The notes: generated by a model not told the origin, from the sequence alone. Counted from the first letter of the stretch, positions 26,435 to 35,327 are shown. The stretch is DNA of 64,000 nucleotides from Halodesulfovibrio sp. MK-HDV (GCF_009914765.1 NZ_WYDS01000006.1:1-64000), one strand, 5' to 3'. Numbers and translations: made by a program.

Positions 26435-27445
26435 CTATTGAAGCACGATGTTTACTCGACGGTTAAGTCGACGACCATCAGCTGTTTCGTTTGTGAACTC
26501 AGGTTCGAATTCACCTTTGCCAACTACTTCGATTGAGTCGCCCGGTACGCCTTTTTTCATAAGGTAGTTACGGACAGACATTGCACGACGAAGTGACAGT
26601 CCCATGTTGTATTTGGCTGTACCGATGGAATCGGTGTGACCAATAACAGTTGTGCAATTTCCGCTAGCTAAGATCATAGCTGCTGCTTCATCTAAGATGC
26701 AACGAACTTCAGGGCGGAGTGCAGATGAATCAAACTTGAAGAGTACGTTATCAATTACGATAACTTCGTCAGCAACTTCGATTGGTGTGTAGAATACGTC
26801 AACCATAAACTCGTTGAATGCAATCGGATCATTAAGCAAAGTTTTTCCGTCTGCCATTACTGAACAAGAATTAAGGTTAAACATTTCCATCAAGGTTTCG
26901 CTGCCTTCTGCTGTGTCTGCAAAAGAGATGAAGTGTACACAAGTCTGTGGGTTAGCATTGTAGAAGCCCATAAGGGAATCTACTGGGTCTGGACCCATAT
27001 TGCTTACGCCATCAGTAACAAGGATCACTGCATTACTACATGCCATTTTGGTTGCCATTGGTGTAAGCAGATCAAATGCTTCACCAATTTTGGTCCAACG
27101 TGCACGGATTTCTTTGTCTGTAGTGATGGAGTTAACAGCTCTTGCCATTACACCAACATCATGCGGTCCGTAGCCAACGATAGGTTGGAAAGGTGTGAAG
27201 GTCTGAGCTGCTGCCATGTAAGGTAGCGGCGGCATCGCTTCGTTGATCATCAGAACAATGTTCTTTGCAAGGACGATCTTTTTCTTTCCTGTTTGCGCTT
27301 CGTGCATCATCATGGAGCCAGAGTCATCAATAAGGAAGTTGAAACTGGCAACTTTAGGTTGAAGGATGTACTCTTGCGCCTGGACTACGGATGTAGCAAA
27401 CAACACAAGAGAAAGCGCGATAAGCAATGTTCTCTTAATCGTCAT
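26435..27445 (-). CDS. Secreted VWA domain protein with C-terminal OmpA domain
   Basis: 336 residues. Signal peptide (MTIKRTLLIALSLVLFATSV, cleavage near AQA), then a von Willebrand A domain with an intact metal-ion-dependent adhesion site, D40-x-S42-x-S44 in FLIDDSGSM, followed by ILVTDGVSNMG as a second site element. From about residue 225 an OmpA-type peptidoglycan-binding domain: FKFDSSALRPE, VIGHTDSIGTAKYNMGLSLR and the closing GRRLNRRVNIVL. It should sit in the periplasm, tethered to peptidoglycan, presenting a protein-binding VWA head. ATG at 27445 follows GGAGGGGACCAGT. Upstream gap 27446-27781 shows nothing recognisable. Confidence 0.9.
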   Translation of the reverse strand: MTIKRTLLIALSLVLFATSVVQAQEYILQPKVASFNFLIDDSGSMMMHEAQTGKKKIVLAKNIVLMINEAMPPLPYMAAAQTFTPFQPIVGYGPHDVGVMARAVNSITTDKEIRARWTKIGEAFDLLTPMATKMACSNAVILVTDGVSNMGPDPVDSLMGFYNANPQTCVHFISFADTAEGSETLMEMFNLNSCSVMADGKTLLNDPIAFNEFMVDVFYTPIEVADEVIVIDNVLFKFDSSALRPEVRCILDEAAAMILASGNCTTVIGHTDSIGTAKYNMGLSLRRAMSVRNYLMKKGVPGDSIEVVGKGEFEPEFTNETADGRRLNRRVNIVLQ

Positions 27446-27781
27446 ACTGGTCCCCTCCGGCTAGTATTGTTTTTCTGGTTTAGGTCAAATTATGCGTGGT
27501 CAAGATGTAATATATGGCAACCAGAGGAGTGCGACAAGGATGTTTATGAAACTATGTGCTTATTTTCAAAAGAATAATTAGAGTAATGAAATTAAAGCCT
27601 TACGAAAAACGATGATTCCGTGCAGATTTTTTCCTGTAGGCACAGTATAAGGCTACAAATATTACTAGGTTGGAGGATGTTAGATTTACGTAAGTTTTTT
27701 TTCTGTTTTTCAGCTCCGTTAGAATGGGTAGTAGAGGTAGCCTTGTGGGCGCGAATGCGGCGCATTGAACTACGTGTGCTA

Positions 27782-29074
27782 TTAGGTCGTTTGTATCACA
27801 TAGAATTCGTACCCATAGTGTCCTCTGAACCGCCTGTAGAGCCGGATTTCTCGGTTTATGAGCGCCAAAATGTCCTCTGCGTATGGCTCGTTGGACAATG
27901 CAAGGGGTAAATTTTGTATATGCAACTCAAGTGCATCGTAGAAGATGTCCCAGTCTGACTCGGGTATGACGAAATTACCCACTACCGTGTAACCCTCTTC
28001 TTTTATTGCGTTAATGTTCTTTTCAGAATTACGCATTGCAGGGTACGCTTCTTTCCAAAAACTCTGCAATTCTTCAGGGTTATCGTCACGCAACCATACT
28101 GCTTCACTTATTACAAGGTATCCCTGCGGGTTGATAAATTGCTTCCAATATGCAAGTGCAGCGTCAAACCCCATTATGTATGAAGCACCTTCCGACCAGA
28201 TAATATCGAACTCTCCAGCTTTGAATGGCAGTTTTGCCATATCTTCTTTCTGCGTGACAATTCGGTCGCCCACACCGGCAGCACGCGCGTTATCCCGTGC
28301 TTCTTTCAAAAATGGCTCATAAATGTCTATTGCCGTAATGGTGCCAGCGGACATTTTTGCAAGGTCAACAGCATTGTTTCCGCTGCCGCAACCAATATCT
28401 AAAATATTTGGTTCTTTTGGACTATCGGTACAAAGTTGCAGCGCTCGGTACGTTTCCGCGTAGTTGCCCGGCCCTTTTCTATCAAGCCCTTCATAGAAAC
28501 GAAAAAAAGTTGTCATAAATTCTTCTGACTCTTGCTGTAACTTTAAGATGGACTGTGGTGCGCCCGCCCATGAGCGGATCATAGAAATTTCTTTTTCCGG
28601 CATATGCAGTCCTTTCAAAAATTGAACATGCTCGTCAGGGCTCATACGTTCAAAGTCTGCATGCCAGCGGCGCATGTCTTCTGTGCTTAAGCCTGCATCT
28701 TTAAACATGGTTGTCCATGTGTCTGTGTTTATAGAGGCAGCCGGCAGGGCAGATTTTTGGAGTAAATCTGCCACAATCCTTTGCTGATTCTGTAGCATTG
28801 CCATTTCTTTACTCAGCGCTTGCAACCGCTCTTCGAGTACAGCGGCTGTTTCAGATGTTGTTTCTGAAGCGAGAATCTGAGTAATGTTTTTGAGGCTTAC
28901 ACCTGTCTCCCGATACATACAGATACGACGTAATCTTTCTGCATCATCTTCTGAGTACTGGCGATAAGCGCCTTTTGTATGATGAATAGGGGAAAGCAAT
29001 CCTATGGAATCGTAATAGAGGAGAGTGCTTCTGGATAAGCCAAACTTTTTGGCAAGCCTGCCGACTGTATACAT
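27782..29074 (-). CDS. MerR-type regulator fused to a SAM-dependent methyltransferase
   Basis: 430 residues. Residues 1-70 are a MerR DNA-binding domain (MYTVGRLAKKFGLSRSTLLY, then YRQYSEDDAERL), followed by a predicted coiled coil (about 75-105) and a TipAS-like region with DMRRWHADFERMSPDEHVQF. Residues 215-350 form a class I methyltransferase, motif I ILDIGCGSGNN at 224-234, then ITAIDIYEPFL and EFDIIWSEGASY. The fusion suggests a regulator that senses or modifies its own ligand. The frame opens at GTG 29083 but AAGGTG before the ATG at 29074 favours that start. The next gene upstream, a GNAT enzyme, is 18 bases away on the same strand and probably cotranscribed. Confidence 0.88.
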   Translation of the reverse strand: MYTVGRLAKKFGLSRSTLLYYDSIGLLSPIHHTKGAYRQYSEDDAERLRRICMYRETGVSLKNITQILASETTSETAAVLEERLQALSKEMAMLQNQQRIVADLLQKSALPAASINTDTWTTMFKDAGLSTEDMRRWHADFERMSPDEHVQFLKGLHMPEKEISMIRSWAGAPQSILKLQQESEEFMTTFFRFYEGLDRKGPGNYAETYRALQLCTDSPKEPNILDIGCGSGNNAVDLAKMSAGTITAIDIYEPFLKEARDNARAAGVGDRIVTQKEDMAKLPFKAGEFDIIWSEGASYIMGFDAALAYWKQFINPQGYLVISEAVWLRDDNPEELQSFWKEAYPAMRNSEKNINAIKEEGYTVVGNFVIPESDWDIFYDALELHIQNLPLALSNEPYAEDILALINREIRLYRRFRGHYGYEFYVIQTT

Positions 29075-29092
29075 GAACTTCACCTTGTCTAA

Positions 29093-29629
29093 TTATTCTC
29101 GCCAGTGCTCCGGCTTGCCCAGCTGGTCAGAAACAACAACTGTTCCGCTAATGGTCTCCGGCGCGGTATCATCCAGAATCTGCATCATCCAGGCATCGCG
29201 ACACTCTTCTGGAATTGGGTATGGAGCATTAATAGCATGAGGATGAACAGGAGCAAAACCGTACTTAGGATAATATGTAGGGTGCCCAAGCACGAACACG
29301 ATGCTGACTCCTGCCTCGCGCAATAAATCCAATCCTGCATTAATAAGCTTGCCGCCTACGCCCTTTTTTTGAGATTTAGGAACAACCGCAAGGGGTGCTA
29401 AAATAGAGGCCACAATATCATTACCCCCAATTTTGACAGCCGTGAACATAATATGCCCAATGGCTTCATCGCCATCAAAAGCCAGTAACGATAATCCCGG
29501 TTCCGCAGTCTGATCATTTAGTAGAGCGCGTACCAGATTCGCCTCTTTTGGGTATCCGAATGCCTCTTCTTCAACACGCATGATTTCCGAAAGGTCGCTG
29601 GCGCTTGTTTTTCTAATACTGATATTCAT
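29093..29629 (-). CDS. GNAT family N-acetyltransferase (YhbS-like)
   Basis: 178 residues, whole-length YhbS-type acetyltransferase: IRKTSASDLSEIMRVEEEAF at the start, APLAVVPKSQKKGVGGKLI as acetyl-CoA loop (QKKGVG) and VFVLGHPTYYPKYGFAP. Substrate unknown. ATG at 29629 is preceded by AAAGAGGATACAACG. It lies 18 bases before the MerR-methyltransferase gene and reads in the same direction, so the pair probably forms an operon (acetyltransferase first). It shares the fold with the gene at 8717 but the two are distant in sequence. Confidence 0.9.
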   Translation of the reverse strand: MNISIRKTSASDLSEIMRVEEEAFGYPKEANLVRALLNDQTAEPGLSLLAFDGDEAIGHIMFTAVKIGGNDIVASILAPLAVVPKSQKKGVGGKLINAGLDLLREAGVSIVFVLGHPTYYPKYGFAPVHPHAINAPYPIPEECRDAWMMQILDDTAPETISGTVVVSDQLGKPEHWRE

Positions 29630-29794
29630 CGTTGTATCCTCTTTACATATTATATGAATGTTTCAGCCCAATGGGATGGATTCAGCACACATATACAGTA
29701 TGAAGCTATAGACAGGTCAACGGCTGAATTTTTTAGGTGGCTATGGTGTGCCTTCGGCGACGCTTGCCAGCGGAAAGTGTGCCACGCTTTTTTT

Positions 29795-29873
29795 GTCTCC
29801 GACGGCTGGGGGAAACCTTTCTGTAGAAAGGTTCTCCCCCAGACCCCCTTCCAAAGACTTTTTATTTGCAAGG
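29795..29873 (+). repeat. Dispersed composite repeat, plus copy of a head-on pair
   Basis: GTCTCCGACGG, stem CTGGGGGAAACCTTTCT / AGAAAGGTTCTCCCCCAG, ACCCCCTTCCAAAGACTTTT, then TTTGCAAGG. Upstream are CGCTTGCCAGCGG boxes (from 29760) and downstream the CACGCGGCTTATG box and a terminator. It faces the minus copy at 30019-30100. Confidence 0.87.
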
Positions 29874-29928
29874 TAAGCCCGTAAGAAACCTTCTCACGCG
29901 GCTTATGCCCCACCGACTTAAATAGCGA

Positions 29929-29966
29929 AAAGGCTGTTCCAGATACATGGGGACAGCCCTTTTTAT
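29929..29966. terminator. Terminator at the centre of the second head-on repeat pair
   Basis: AAAAGGCTGTTCC and GGGGACAGCCCTTTT pair with mismatches, followed by T. Same module as at 8242 and 16209. Confidence 0.8.
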
Positions 29967-30018
29967 TTCACGAAAGGCAGTGATGATAAGCCGCGAGACT
30001 ACGCAAAAAACGTGATAA

Positions 30019-30100
30019 CCTCGCAAATAAAAGTTTTAGGAGAGTCCAGAGAAGCCCTTTTACAAAAGGGTTCTCTGGCCGCCGGAGGCTCGTCGAAGAC
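30019..30100 (-). repeat. Dispersed composite repeat, minus copy of a head-on pair
   Basis: CCTCGCAAATAAAAGTTTTA, stem CCAGAGAAGCCCTTTT / AAAAGGGTTCTCTGG, then CCGCCGGAGGCTCGTCGAAG. From 30019 to 30100 it is nearly identical to the copy starting at 12080 (about 80 bases, very few differences), so the two copies diverged recently or are kept alike. Confidence 0.88.
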
Positions 30101-30153
30101 AACAAAAAAGAAAAACAAAAAAGAAGAAAAGAAAAGAAAAATGAATAGGCATA

Positions 30154-30187
30154 AAAAAAAGACCGCCTCAACGAGACGGTCTTTTTT
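30154..30187 (-). terminator. Terminator of the glycine cleavage operon
   Basis: AAAAGACCGCCTC and GAGACGGTCTTTT pair around AAC with one mismatch; the minus strand continues with eight T. It lies 13 bases past the lpd stop. Confidence 0.88.
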
Positions 30188-30199
30188 GTATGTAGTAGC

Positions 30200-31561
30200 T
30201 TATGCAGGCTTACGCGGAGCGAGCAGCGCCATTTCCAGCGCTTCATCGAGCGTTGGGTGTGCCCAGATGATGGAGTGTACATCTTCTGGAGCCCATTGTT
30301 GTTTAACAATGATGGTTGCTGCGGCGACGAGGTGAGATACCCCGTGGCCTACTGCTACGATGCCGTGCACTTTGTTATCTACCCAGAGAGCTTTTACGAA
30401 CCCTTGCGTTGACCCGTAGGACTGCGCGATTGGGTTTGCTACGAGCATTGAGGTAGATGTTTCCACGGTGTGGCCTGCCTTCTGCAGTTCAGCAGTGTTA
30501 GGGCCGACGCGCATAACTTCAGTATGCCCGTAGATACATGCTGGCATTGGGCCGGAGTCGTACGCTGCGGTAGTGCTACCGGCGGCGTGGGCTACGGCGT
30601 AGCAAGCCTGATGATCAGCTGCGTGTGCAAGCAGGGTGCGACCATTTACGTCACCAATGGCGTAAATGTTCTCTGCTGCAAGCAAGTGGTCGTCTGTGAC
30701 AATCCATCCTGCGCCGATACAATCAATTCCTGCCGCGGCAGGGGTGAGTGATTCGGATGCAGGTTTTCTGCCGGCGGCCATGAGTGCTTTGTCCGCAGTG
30801 AGTGTTTCGCCGGATTCGAATGTGAGAACCGCTTTACCGTCAACGGTTTTGAGGCTCTGCACTTTTTCACCGGTACGAATTCCCCATTTCTCACGCTTGA
30901 GGATCTTACGGAAGGTTTCCCCAACGTCTGGATCTTCTGTAGGAGCAAGCCCTGGCAGAGCTTCGACGATGGTGATCTTTGTGCCGAGTCGGCTAAAGAA
31001 GTCACCCATTTCGAGCCCGATAGCGCCAGCACCTACGATGATGAGAGACTCTGGAGTCTCTGTAAGCGTAAGTACATGGGAAGAGTTGAGGACACAATCC
31101 CCGTCTGGTTCCAGCCCCGGAAATGCGGTTGGCATGGAACCTGTGGCAATGATCAACTTATCGAATGCAACGTCGCTTGAACCTTCATCGTTAGTAACGG
31201 TGAGGGTAGTCGGGTTGCTGAAAGAAGCAGTGCCTTTGAGTATGTCTACACCGAGGCTTGCCAGTTGCTTTTCTGTTGCATTGCGAGTGCCTTTAATGAA
31301 GCGGTCTTTTTTCTGCACGAGAGTCGGCAGATCAAAACCAAGGCTTCCTGTGGCAGTTTTCGCTTTTGCTTGTGTATGCAGGAGCGGGCTGGCAGCCGTT
31401 GCACCAAGGAACATCTTGGTAGGAATACAACCCCAGTTGAGGCAGGTTCCACCAATGTCGGCTTTTTCAACAAGCGCGGTTTTCAGTCCAGAGGACGCAG
31501 CACGTGTGGCTGCTTTAAGTCCGCCGGGACCGGAACCCACTACAACAATATTATACTTCAT
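30200..31561 (-). CDS. lpdA: Dihydrolipoyl dehydrogenase (L protein)
   Basis: 453 residues, flavoprotein that reoxidises dihydrolipoyl groups with NAD+. FAD motif VVVGSGPGGLKAATRAA, redox-active Cys40/Cys45 in GGTCLNWGCIPTK, NAD motif IIVGAGAIGLEMG, second FAD motif ENIYAIGDVNG, and the C-terminal catalytic base His in IIWAHPTLDEAL. Here it is the last gene of the gcvH-gcvPA-gcvPB-lpd operon and its ATG overlaps gcvPB by 11 bases, so it should serve the glycine cleavage system by reoxidising GcvH. Some loops differ from the pyruvate dehydrogenase enzymes (about 20 residues shorter), common in such operons. Confidence 0.93.
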   Translation of the reverse strand: MKYNIVVVGSGPGGLKAATRAASSGLKTALVEKADIGGTCLNWGCIPTKMFLGATAASPLLHTQAKAKTATGSLGFDLPTLVQKKDRFIKGTRNATEKQLASLGVDILKGTASFSNPTTLTVTNDEGSSDVAFDKLIIATGSMPTAFPGLEPDGDCVLNSSHVLTLTETPESLIIVGAGAIGLEMGDFFSRLGTKITIVEALPGLAPTEDPDVGETFRKILKREKWGIRTGEKVQSLKTVDGKAVLTFESGETLTADKALMAAGRKPASESLTPAAAGIDCIGAGWIVTDDHLLAAENIYAIGDVNGRTLLAHAADHQACYAVAHAAGSTTAAYDSGPMPACIYGHTEVMRVGPNTAELQKAGHTVETSTSMLVANPIAQSYGSTQGFVKALWVDNKVHGIVAVGHGVSHLVAAATIIVKQQWAPEDVHSIIWAHPTLDEALEMALLAPRKPA

Positions 31562-32999
31562 CGACTAACACCATTTCACGTGCTGCCTTAGTTTCGTCGA
31601 GACGGCGAACAGGAGTATTGTGAGGTGCAGAGAAAAGAGCTTCAGGATCTTTTTTAGCTGTCTCGATGAGGTCAATAAGGTCGTCGAGGAAACCGTCGAG
31701 GGTTTCTTTGCTTTCTGTTTCAGTAGGCTCAAACATGAGGCATTCTTTTACGATGAGCGGGAAGTAGATAGTTGGAGCATGGTGCCCTTTTTCTAACAGA
31801 CCCTTCGCAAGATCGAGTGCACGCACGCCACATTCATCCTGCAACTTGCTGGCTGATGCAACGAATTCGTGCATGCAGATGCGGTTGTAAGGAATGTGGA
31901 GATGGTTTTCTAAACGCTTACGCATGTAGTTAGCGTTAAGAACTGCACGTTCTGTTGCCTGAGTAAGACCTTCACCACCGAGGCGAACCATGTAGGCAAA
32001 CGCTTTGAGCATTACTGCAAAGCTGCCGTAGAATGGAGAGATGTGCCCGATGGATTCAGGAATATCGGTATCAAGGTAGTAGGTGCCATCGGCAGCTTTC
32101 GCAGGACGATGTGTCGGGAGGAACGGCACAAGGCGTTCACTTACACCAACCGGACCGGCACCAGGGCCACCGCCGCCGTGCGGGGTAGCAAGAGTTTTGT
32201 GCACGTTCAGGTGAACTACATCAAAACCAACGTCGCCGATACGCATTTTACCCATAATAGCGTTAAAGTTAGCACCATCGTAGTAGAGGAGTGCATCAAC
32301 TTTACGCAGTTTTTCTACAATAACAGGGAGGTGACTTTCAAAAAGACCAAGAGTGTTCGGGCAAGTCATCATAACTGCTGCAACACTGTCATCGAGAACG
32401 GCTTCGAGAGCTTCAGGGTCTACGATGCCGTCTTTGGATTCGATGTTAACAACTTCGTATCCTGCAAGTACAGCAGAGGCAGGGTTGGTGCCGTGTGCTG
32501 CATCCGGACAAATGATCTTGGTTTTTTTGTTACCCTTGTGCTTGTGGTACGCAGCAATAAGCAGCGCGCCGGTAAGTTCGCCGTTAGCACCTGCCATAGG
32601 CTGGGAGGTGAAAGCTTCCATACCGGTAAGTTCGCACAGCATCTCTTCTGCTTCGTACATTGTCTGCAAAGAGCCCTGAGTATACTGGGCGCCTTTAGGC
32701 AACTGTGCGAGAGCTGGATGCGGGGTAGTGTAACCTGGTAATGCAGCAATGAATTCCGTAAATTTCGGATTGTATTTCATTGTGCAAGAGCCAAGCGGGT
32801 AGAAGTTGGAATCTACACCGTAGTTGAAAGTGCTTAATTTGGTGAAGTGACGTACAACATCAAGTTCGCTAACTTCTGGCAGTGCAGGACGTTTTGCACG
32901 CATGAGCTCTTTAGGAAGAAAACGCTCTGCGCGTTCTTCCGGCATTGGAGGCAGGCAAGCGGTACGACCCGGAACGGATTGGGAAAAAATGGTTTTCAT
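31551..32999 (-). CDS. gcvPB: Glycine dehydrogenase (decarboxylating) subunit 2
   Basis: 482 residues, C-terminal half of the P protein of glycine cleavage, carrying the PLP. The Schiff-base Lys is in HLNVHKTLATPHGGGGPG at about residue 268. Other marks: PLGSCTMKYNPK, AHGTNPASA and MMTCPNTLGLFE. With GcvPA it decarboxylates glycine and loads aminomethyl onto GcvH, or runs in reverse in the reductive glycine pathway known from Desulfovibrio desulfuricans. Its ATG shares one base with the gcvPA stop (TAATG type junction), a strong sign of coupled, equimolar synthesis. It overlaps lpd by 11 bases. Confidence 0.96.
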   Translation of the reverse strand: MKTIFSQSVPGRTACLPPMPEERAERFLPKELMRAKRPALPEVSELDVVRHFTKLSTFNYGVDSNFYPLGSCTMKYNPKFTEFIAALPGYTTPHPALAQLPKGAQYTQGSLQTMYEAEEMLCELTGMEAFTSQPMAGANGELTGALLIAAYHKHKGNKKTKIICPDAAHGTNPASAVLAGYEVVNIESKDGIVDPEALEAVLDDSVAAVMMTCPNTLGLFESHLPVIVEKLRKVDALLYYDGANFNAIMGKMRIGDVGFDVVHLNVHKTLATPHGGGGPGAGPVGVSERLVPFLPTHRPAKAADGTYYLDTDIPESIGHISPFYGSFAVMLKAFAYMVRLGGEGLTQATERAVLNANYMRKRLENHLHIPYNRICMHEFVASASKLQDECGVRALDLAKGLLEKGHHAPTIYFPLIVKECLMFEPTETESKETLDGFLDDLIDLIETAKKDPEALFSAPHNTPVRRLDETKAAREMVLVDEV

Positions 33000-34333
33000 T
33001 AGAGAATACCTCCCAACAGTTCGGTGAATACACCAATCTGTTCAAATGATTGCAGCTCAGTACAAGCAACGAGGAGAACATCGTCCATGCCCTCGTAGAA
33101 ACGGCCAACAGGGAAGCCGGTAACAAAACCTTTGTCCATAAGTGCTTCAATAGCTTCTTCAGCATTGATAGGCAGGCGGATGGCAAATTCGTTACCGAAC
33201 GGTGCGTCGTTAATAAGCTCAACGCCTTCGATCATAGAGAGGCGGTCTGCAAGGTAGTGAGCGCGTTCCATGCTTAATTCAGCGGTGCGGATAAGACCTT
33301 CAGGTCCGAGCAGGGACATGTGGATAAGAGCGCGCAGCGCACACAATGCCTGGTTGGAACAAATGTTGGAGGTAGCTTTTGCACGGCGAATATGCTGTTC
33401 ACGAGCCTGCAAGGTAAGTACGTACCCTGTTTTGCCGTCAATATCTTCTGTACGGCCAACGATACGACCAGGAATCTGGCGGATCATTTTTTTAGTACAG
33501 GACATAACGCCAAGGTATGGTCCACCGAATGAGAGAGGCTGACCAAGGCTCTGAGCTTCAGCAACTGCGATGTCTGCTCCCATTTCACCAGGAGTTTTCA
33601 TAACAGCCTGCATAACAGGATATACGGAGATAATACCCGCAGCTTTGTTAGCGTGAGCGTGTTCGAACAGTTCGGTAAAGTCTTGAACGTTACCGAAGAA
33701 GTTAGGGTTCTGAACCACAACGGCGGCGCAATCTGAATCAATAGCAGCTTTAAGAGCTTCTAAATTAGATAAGCCTTCGGTGTGCGGCACTACAACGATA
33801 TCGATATCAATATTATCGGTGTAGGTGTCGACCATTTCGCGGTAGAACGGGTTAACGCTTTCATCGATAACGATTTTTTTGCGTTTGCGTCCTGCGCGTA
33901 CTGCCATCATGATCGCTTCAAAGATAGCGGTTCCACCATCGTAAACAGAAGCGTTTGCAGCGTCCATTTCGAGGAGGTTACAGACAGCAGTCTGGAATTC
34001 AAAAATAGCCTGAAGAGTACCCTGAGAGGATTCAGGCTGGTACGGAGTGTACGCAGTGTAAAATTCACCACGGCCAACGAGGTTGTCGATGGCTTTAGGA
34101 ATATAGTGGTTATAGAAACCAGCACCAAGGAAGCTTACGAGGTCGGTATTGTTTTTACCGGCAAGCTTTTCAAAGTAGGCACAGGATTCCATTTCGCTAA
34201 GACCCTGAGGCAGGTCAAAGCTTTTAGGACGCATCTCTGCAGGGATATCTGCAAAGAGGTCGTCAATGGTTCTAACACCGATAACATCAAGCATTGCTTG
34301 AGTTTCTTCAGCAGTATGCGGAGTAAACGGCAT
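32999..34333 (-). CDS. gcvPA: Glycine dehydrogenase (decarboxylating) subunit 1
   Basis: 444 residues, N-terminal half of the split P protein. Marks: RTIDDLFADIPAEMR, FLGAGFYNHYIPKAID, AYTPYQPESSQGTLQ, SVYDGGTA and GKTGYVLTLQAREQHIRR. The split two-subunit P protein is the form found in many anaerobes and Gram-positives. ATG at 34333 follows AAAAGGAGACGTT; gcvH ends 18 bases upstream. It forms a heterotetramer with GcvPB. In this operon no gcvT is present, so the T protein must be encoded elsewhere. Confidence 0.96.
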   Translation of the reverse strand: MPFTPHTAEETQAMLDVIGVRTIDDLFADIPAEMRPKSFDLPQGLSEMESCAYFEKLAGKNNTDLVSFLGAGFYNHYIPKAIDNLVGRGEFYTAYTPYQPESSQGTLQAIFEFQTAVCNLLEMDAANASVYDGGTAIFEAIMMAVRAGRKRKKIVIDESVNPFYREMVDTYTDNIDIDIVVVPHTEGLSNLEALKAAIDSDCAAVVVQNPNFFGNVQDFTELFEHAHANKAAGIISVYPVMQAVMKTPGEMGADIAVAEAQSLGQPLSFGGPYLGVMSCTKKMIRQIPGRIVGRTEDIDGKTGYVLTLQAREQHIRRAKATSNICSNQALCALRALIHMSLLGPEGLIRTAELSMERAHYLADRLSMIEGVELINDAPFGNEFAIRLPINAEEAIEALMDKGFVTGFPVGRFYEGMDDVLLVACTELQSFEQIGVFTELLGGIL

Positions 34334-34351
34334 AACGTCTCCTTTTTTGGA

Positions 34352-34735
34352 CTAGTGTGCTTCGTTAGCTACCAGTTCTGCATATTCAGTGGCAGAAAGG
34401 AGACCTTTAGGCTCTTCAGTAAGCTTAATCTTAACAAGCCAGCCACCTTCAAAAGGAGCTTCGTTTACTTTTTCCGGGGTATCTTCGAGCTCTTCGTTAA
34501 TAGCAATTACTTCGCCGCCTGCTGGCATGTAAAGTTCGCTTGCAGCTTTAACGGATTCGATGGAACCCAACTCGTCACCGATGGCGAGGTTATCGCCAAC
34601 TTCAGGGAGTTCAACAAAAGTGATGTCGCCAAGCTGCTCCTGAGCAAAGCTTGTAATACCGATGGTAGCTTCGTCACCTTCAATTTTTGTCCACTCGTGG
34701 CTTTTGCTGTAGAGAAGATTATCTGGGTAGGCCAT
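34352..34735 (-). CDS. gcvH: Glycine cleavage system H protein
   Basis: 127 residues, the lipoyl carrier of glycine cleavage. Lipoylated Lys63 is in [15 protein letters not shown], the standard site. Start ATG at 34735 follows CAGGAGGACTCC, a very strong ribosome site. First gene of the operon gcvH-gcvPA-gcvPB-lpd. No glycine riboswitch is visible in the 120-base leader. Lipoate ligase or synthase genes are not in this window. Confidence 0.97.
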   Translation of the reverse strand: MAYPDNLLYSKSHEWTKIEGDEATIGITSFAQEQLGDITFVELPEVGDNLAIGDELGSIESVKAASELYMPAGGEVIAINEELEDTPEKVNEAPFEGGWLVKIKLTEEPKGLLSATEYAELVANEAH

Positions 34736-34853
34736 GGAGTCCTCCTGAAAAGGTTTGTGTTGTTGTGTAGATATGGTTTGTTTTATCGTTATGACATAAA
34801 TATATTTCGTCTAACAGATACTTGGGTCATAAGTCTAATTTGAAGGAAAAACA

Positions 34854-34893
34854 ATGGCCAGATCACATAAAATGTAGGATCTGGCCATTTTTT
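34854..34893. terminator. Bidirectional terminator upstream of gcvH
   Basis: ATGGCCAGATC and GATCTGGCCAT form a perfect stem; seven T follow on the plus strand and TTGTTTTTCC on the minus strand. For the minus-strand receiver gene that ends at 34923 this is the terminator. Confidence 0.88.
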
Positions 34894-34922
34894 TATCAAA
34901 AATTGATGGATTGTGCGCTCTA

Positions 34923-35327
34923 TCAGGACTCCAAACATACCCCGAGGTTTTGGATTTCTTCGAGTAGCGCTCGTTTTCTGATTGGTTTAACTATGAAACT
35001 CGTTGCATTGCCTAAGAAAAATGCGTCGTGCACTTCCTGGCTGTCATCGAGTCCGGATATCATGATCACTTTTGCACCTTGCTCCGGAAGAATCCCATGT
35101 TCCTTCTCTAGATCACGGATTTCGCGCAGGGCTTCTTGCCCGTCGACGTTCGGCATCATAATATCGAGTGTAACAACATCATATGGTTCACCTGCTTTCA
35201 GTGCTTGCTGGAACGCTTCAACGCCCTCTTCGCCGTCTGCAGCTAGGTCGGAATAACCATATGGATGAAGGATTTTTTGCACGAGTCGACGACTGTCGAA
35301 ATCGTCATCAACAATTAGAAACTTCAT
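34923..35327 (-). CDS. Single-domain response regulator (CheY-like)
   Basis: 134 residues, a receiver domain only. Acidic pocket in FLIVDDDFDS (D7-D9), phosphoacceptor D55 in VTLDIMMPNVDG, the Ser/Thr switch in VIMISGLDD and Lys in FIVKPIRKR. It lacks an output domain, so it acts by protein contact or in a phosphorelay; Desulfovibrio genomes have many such proteins. ATG at 35327 has GGAGGT eight bases upstream; the frame extends five codons further. It stands alone between gcvH and pgm and its kinase is not identifiable; the hybrid kinase at 37680 has its own Hpt and could in principle feed it. Confidence 0.9.
   Translation of the reverse strand: MKFLIVDDDFDSRRLVQKILHPYGYSDLAADGEEGVEAFQQALKAGEPYDVVTLDIMMPNVDGQEALREIRDLEKEHGILPEQGAKVIMISGLDDSQEVHDAFFLGNATSFIVKPIRKRALLEEIQNLGVCLES

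Noticed and set aside
30666-31568. 300-codon plus-strand frame
   Set aside because: Antisense shadow of the dihydrolipoyl dehydrogenase gene; low-complexity Ser/Pro/Val composition.
32043-32741. 232-codon plus-strand frame
   Set aside because: Antisense shadow of gcvPB.
33782-34843. 353-codon plus-strand frame
   Set aside because: Antisense to gcvPA and gcvH; odd composition (many Phe, Val, Cys); the genes on the other strand are certain.
34736-34853. Possible glycine riboswitch before gcvH
   Set aside because: The leader is about 100 bases and shows no tandem aptamer pattern; only a normal leader with a strong ribosome site is seen.
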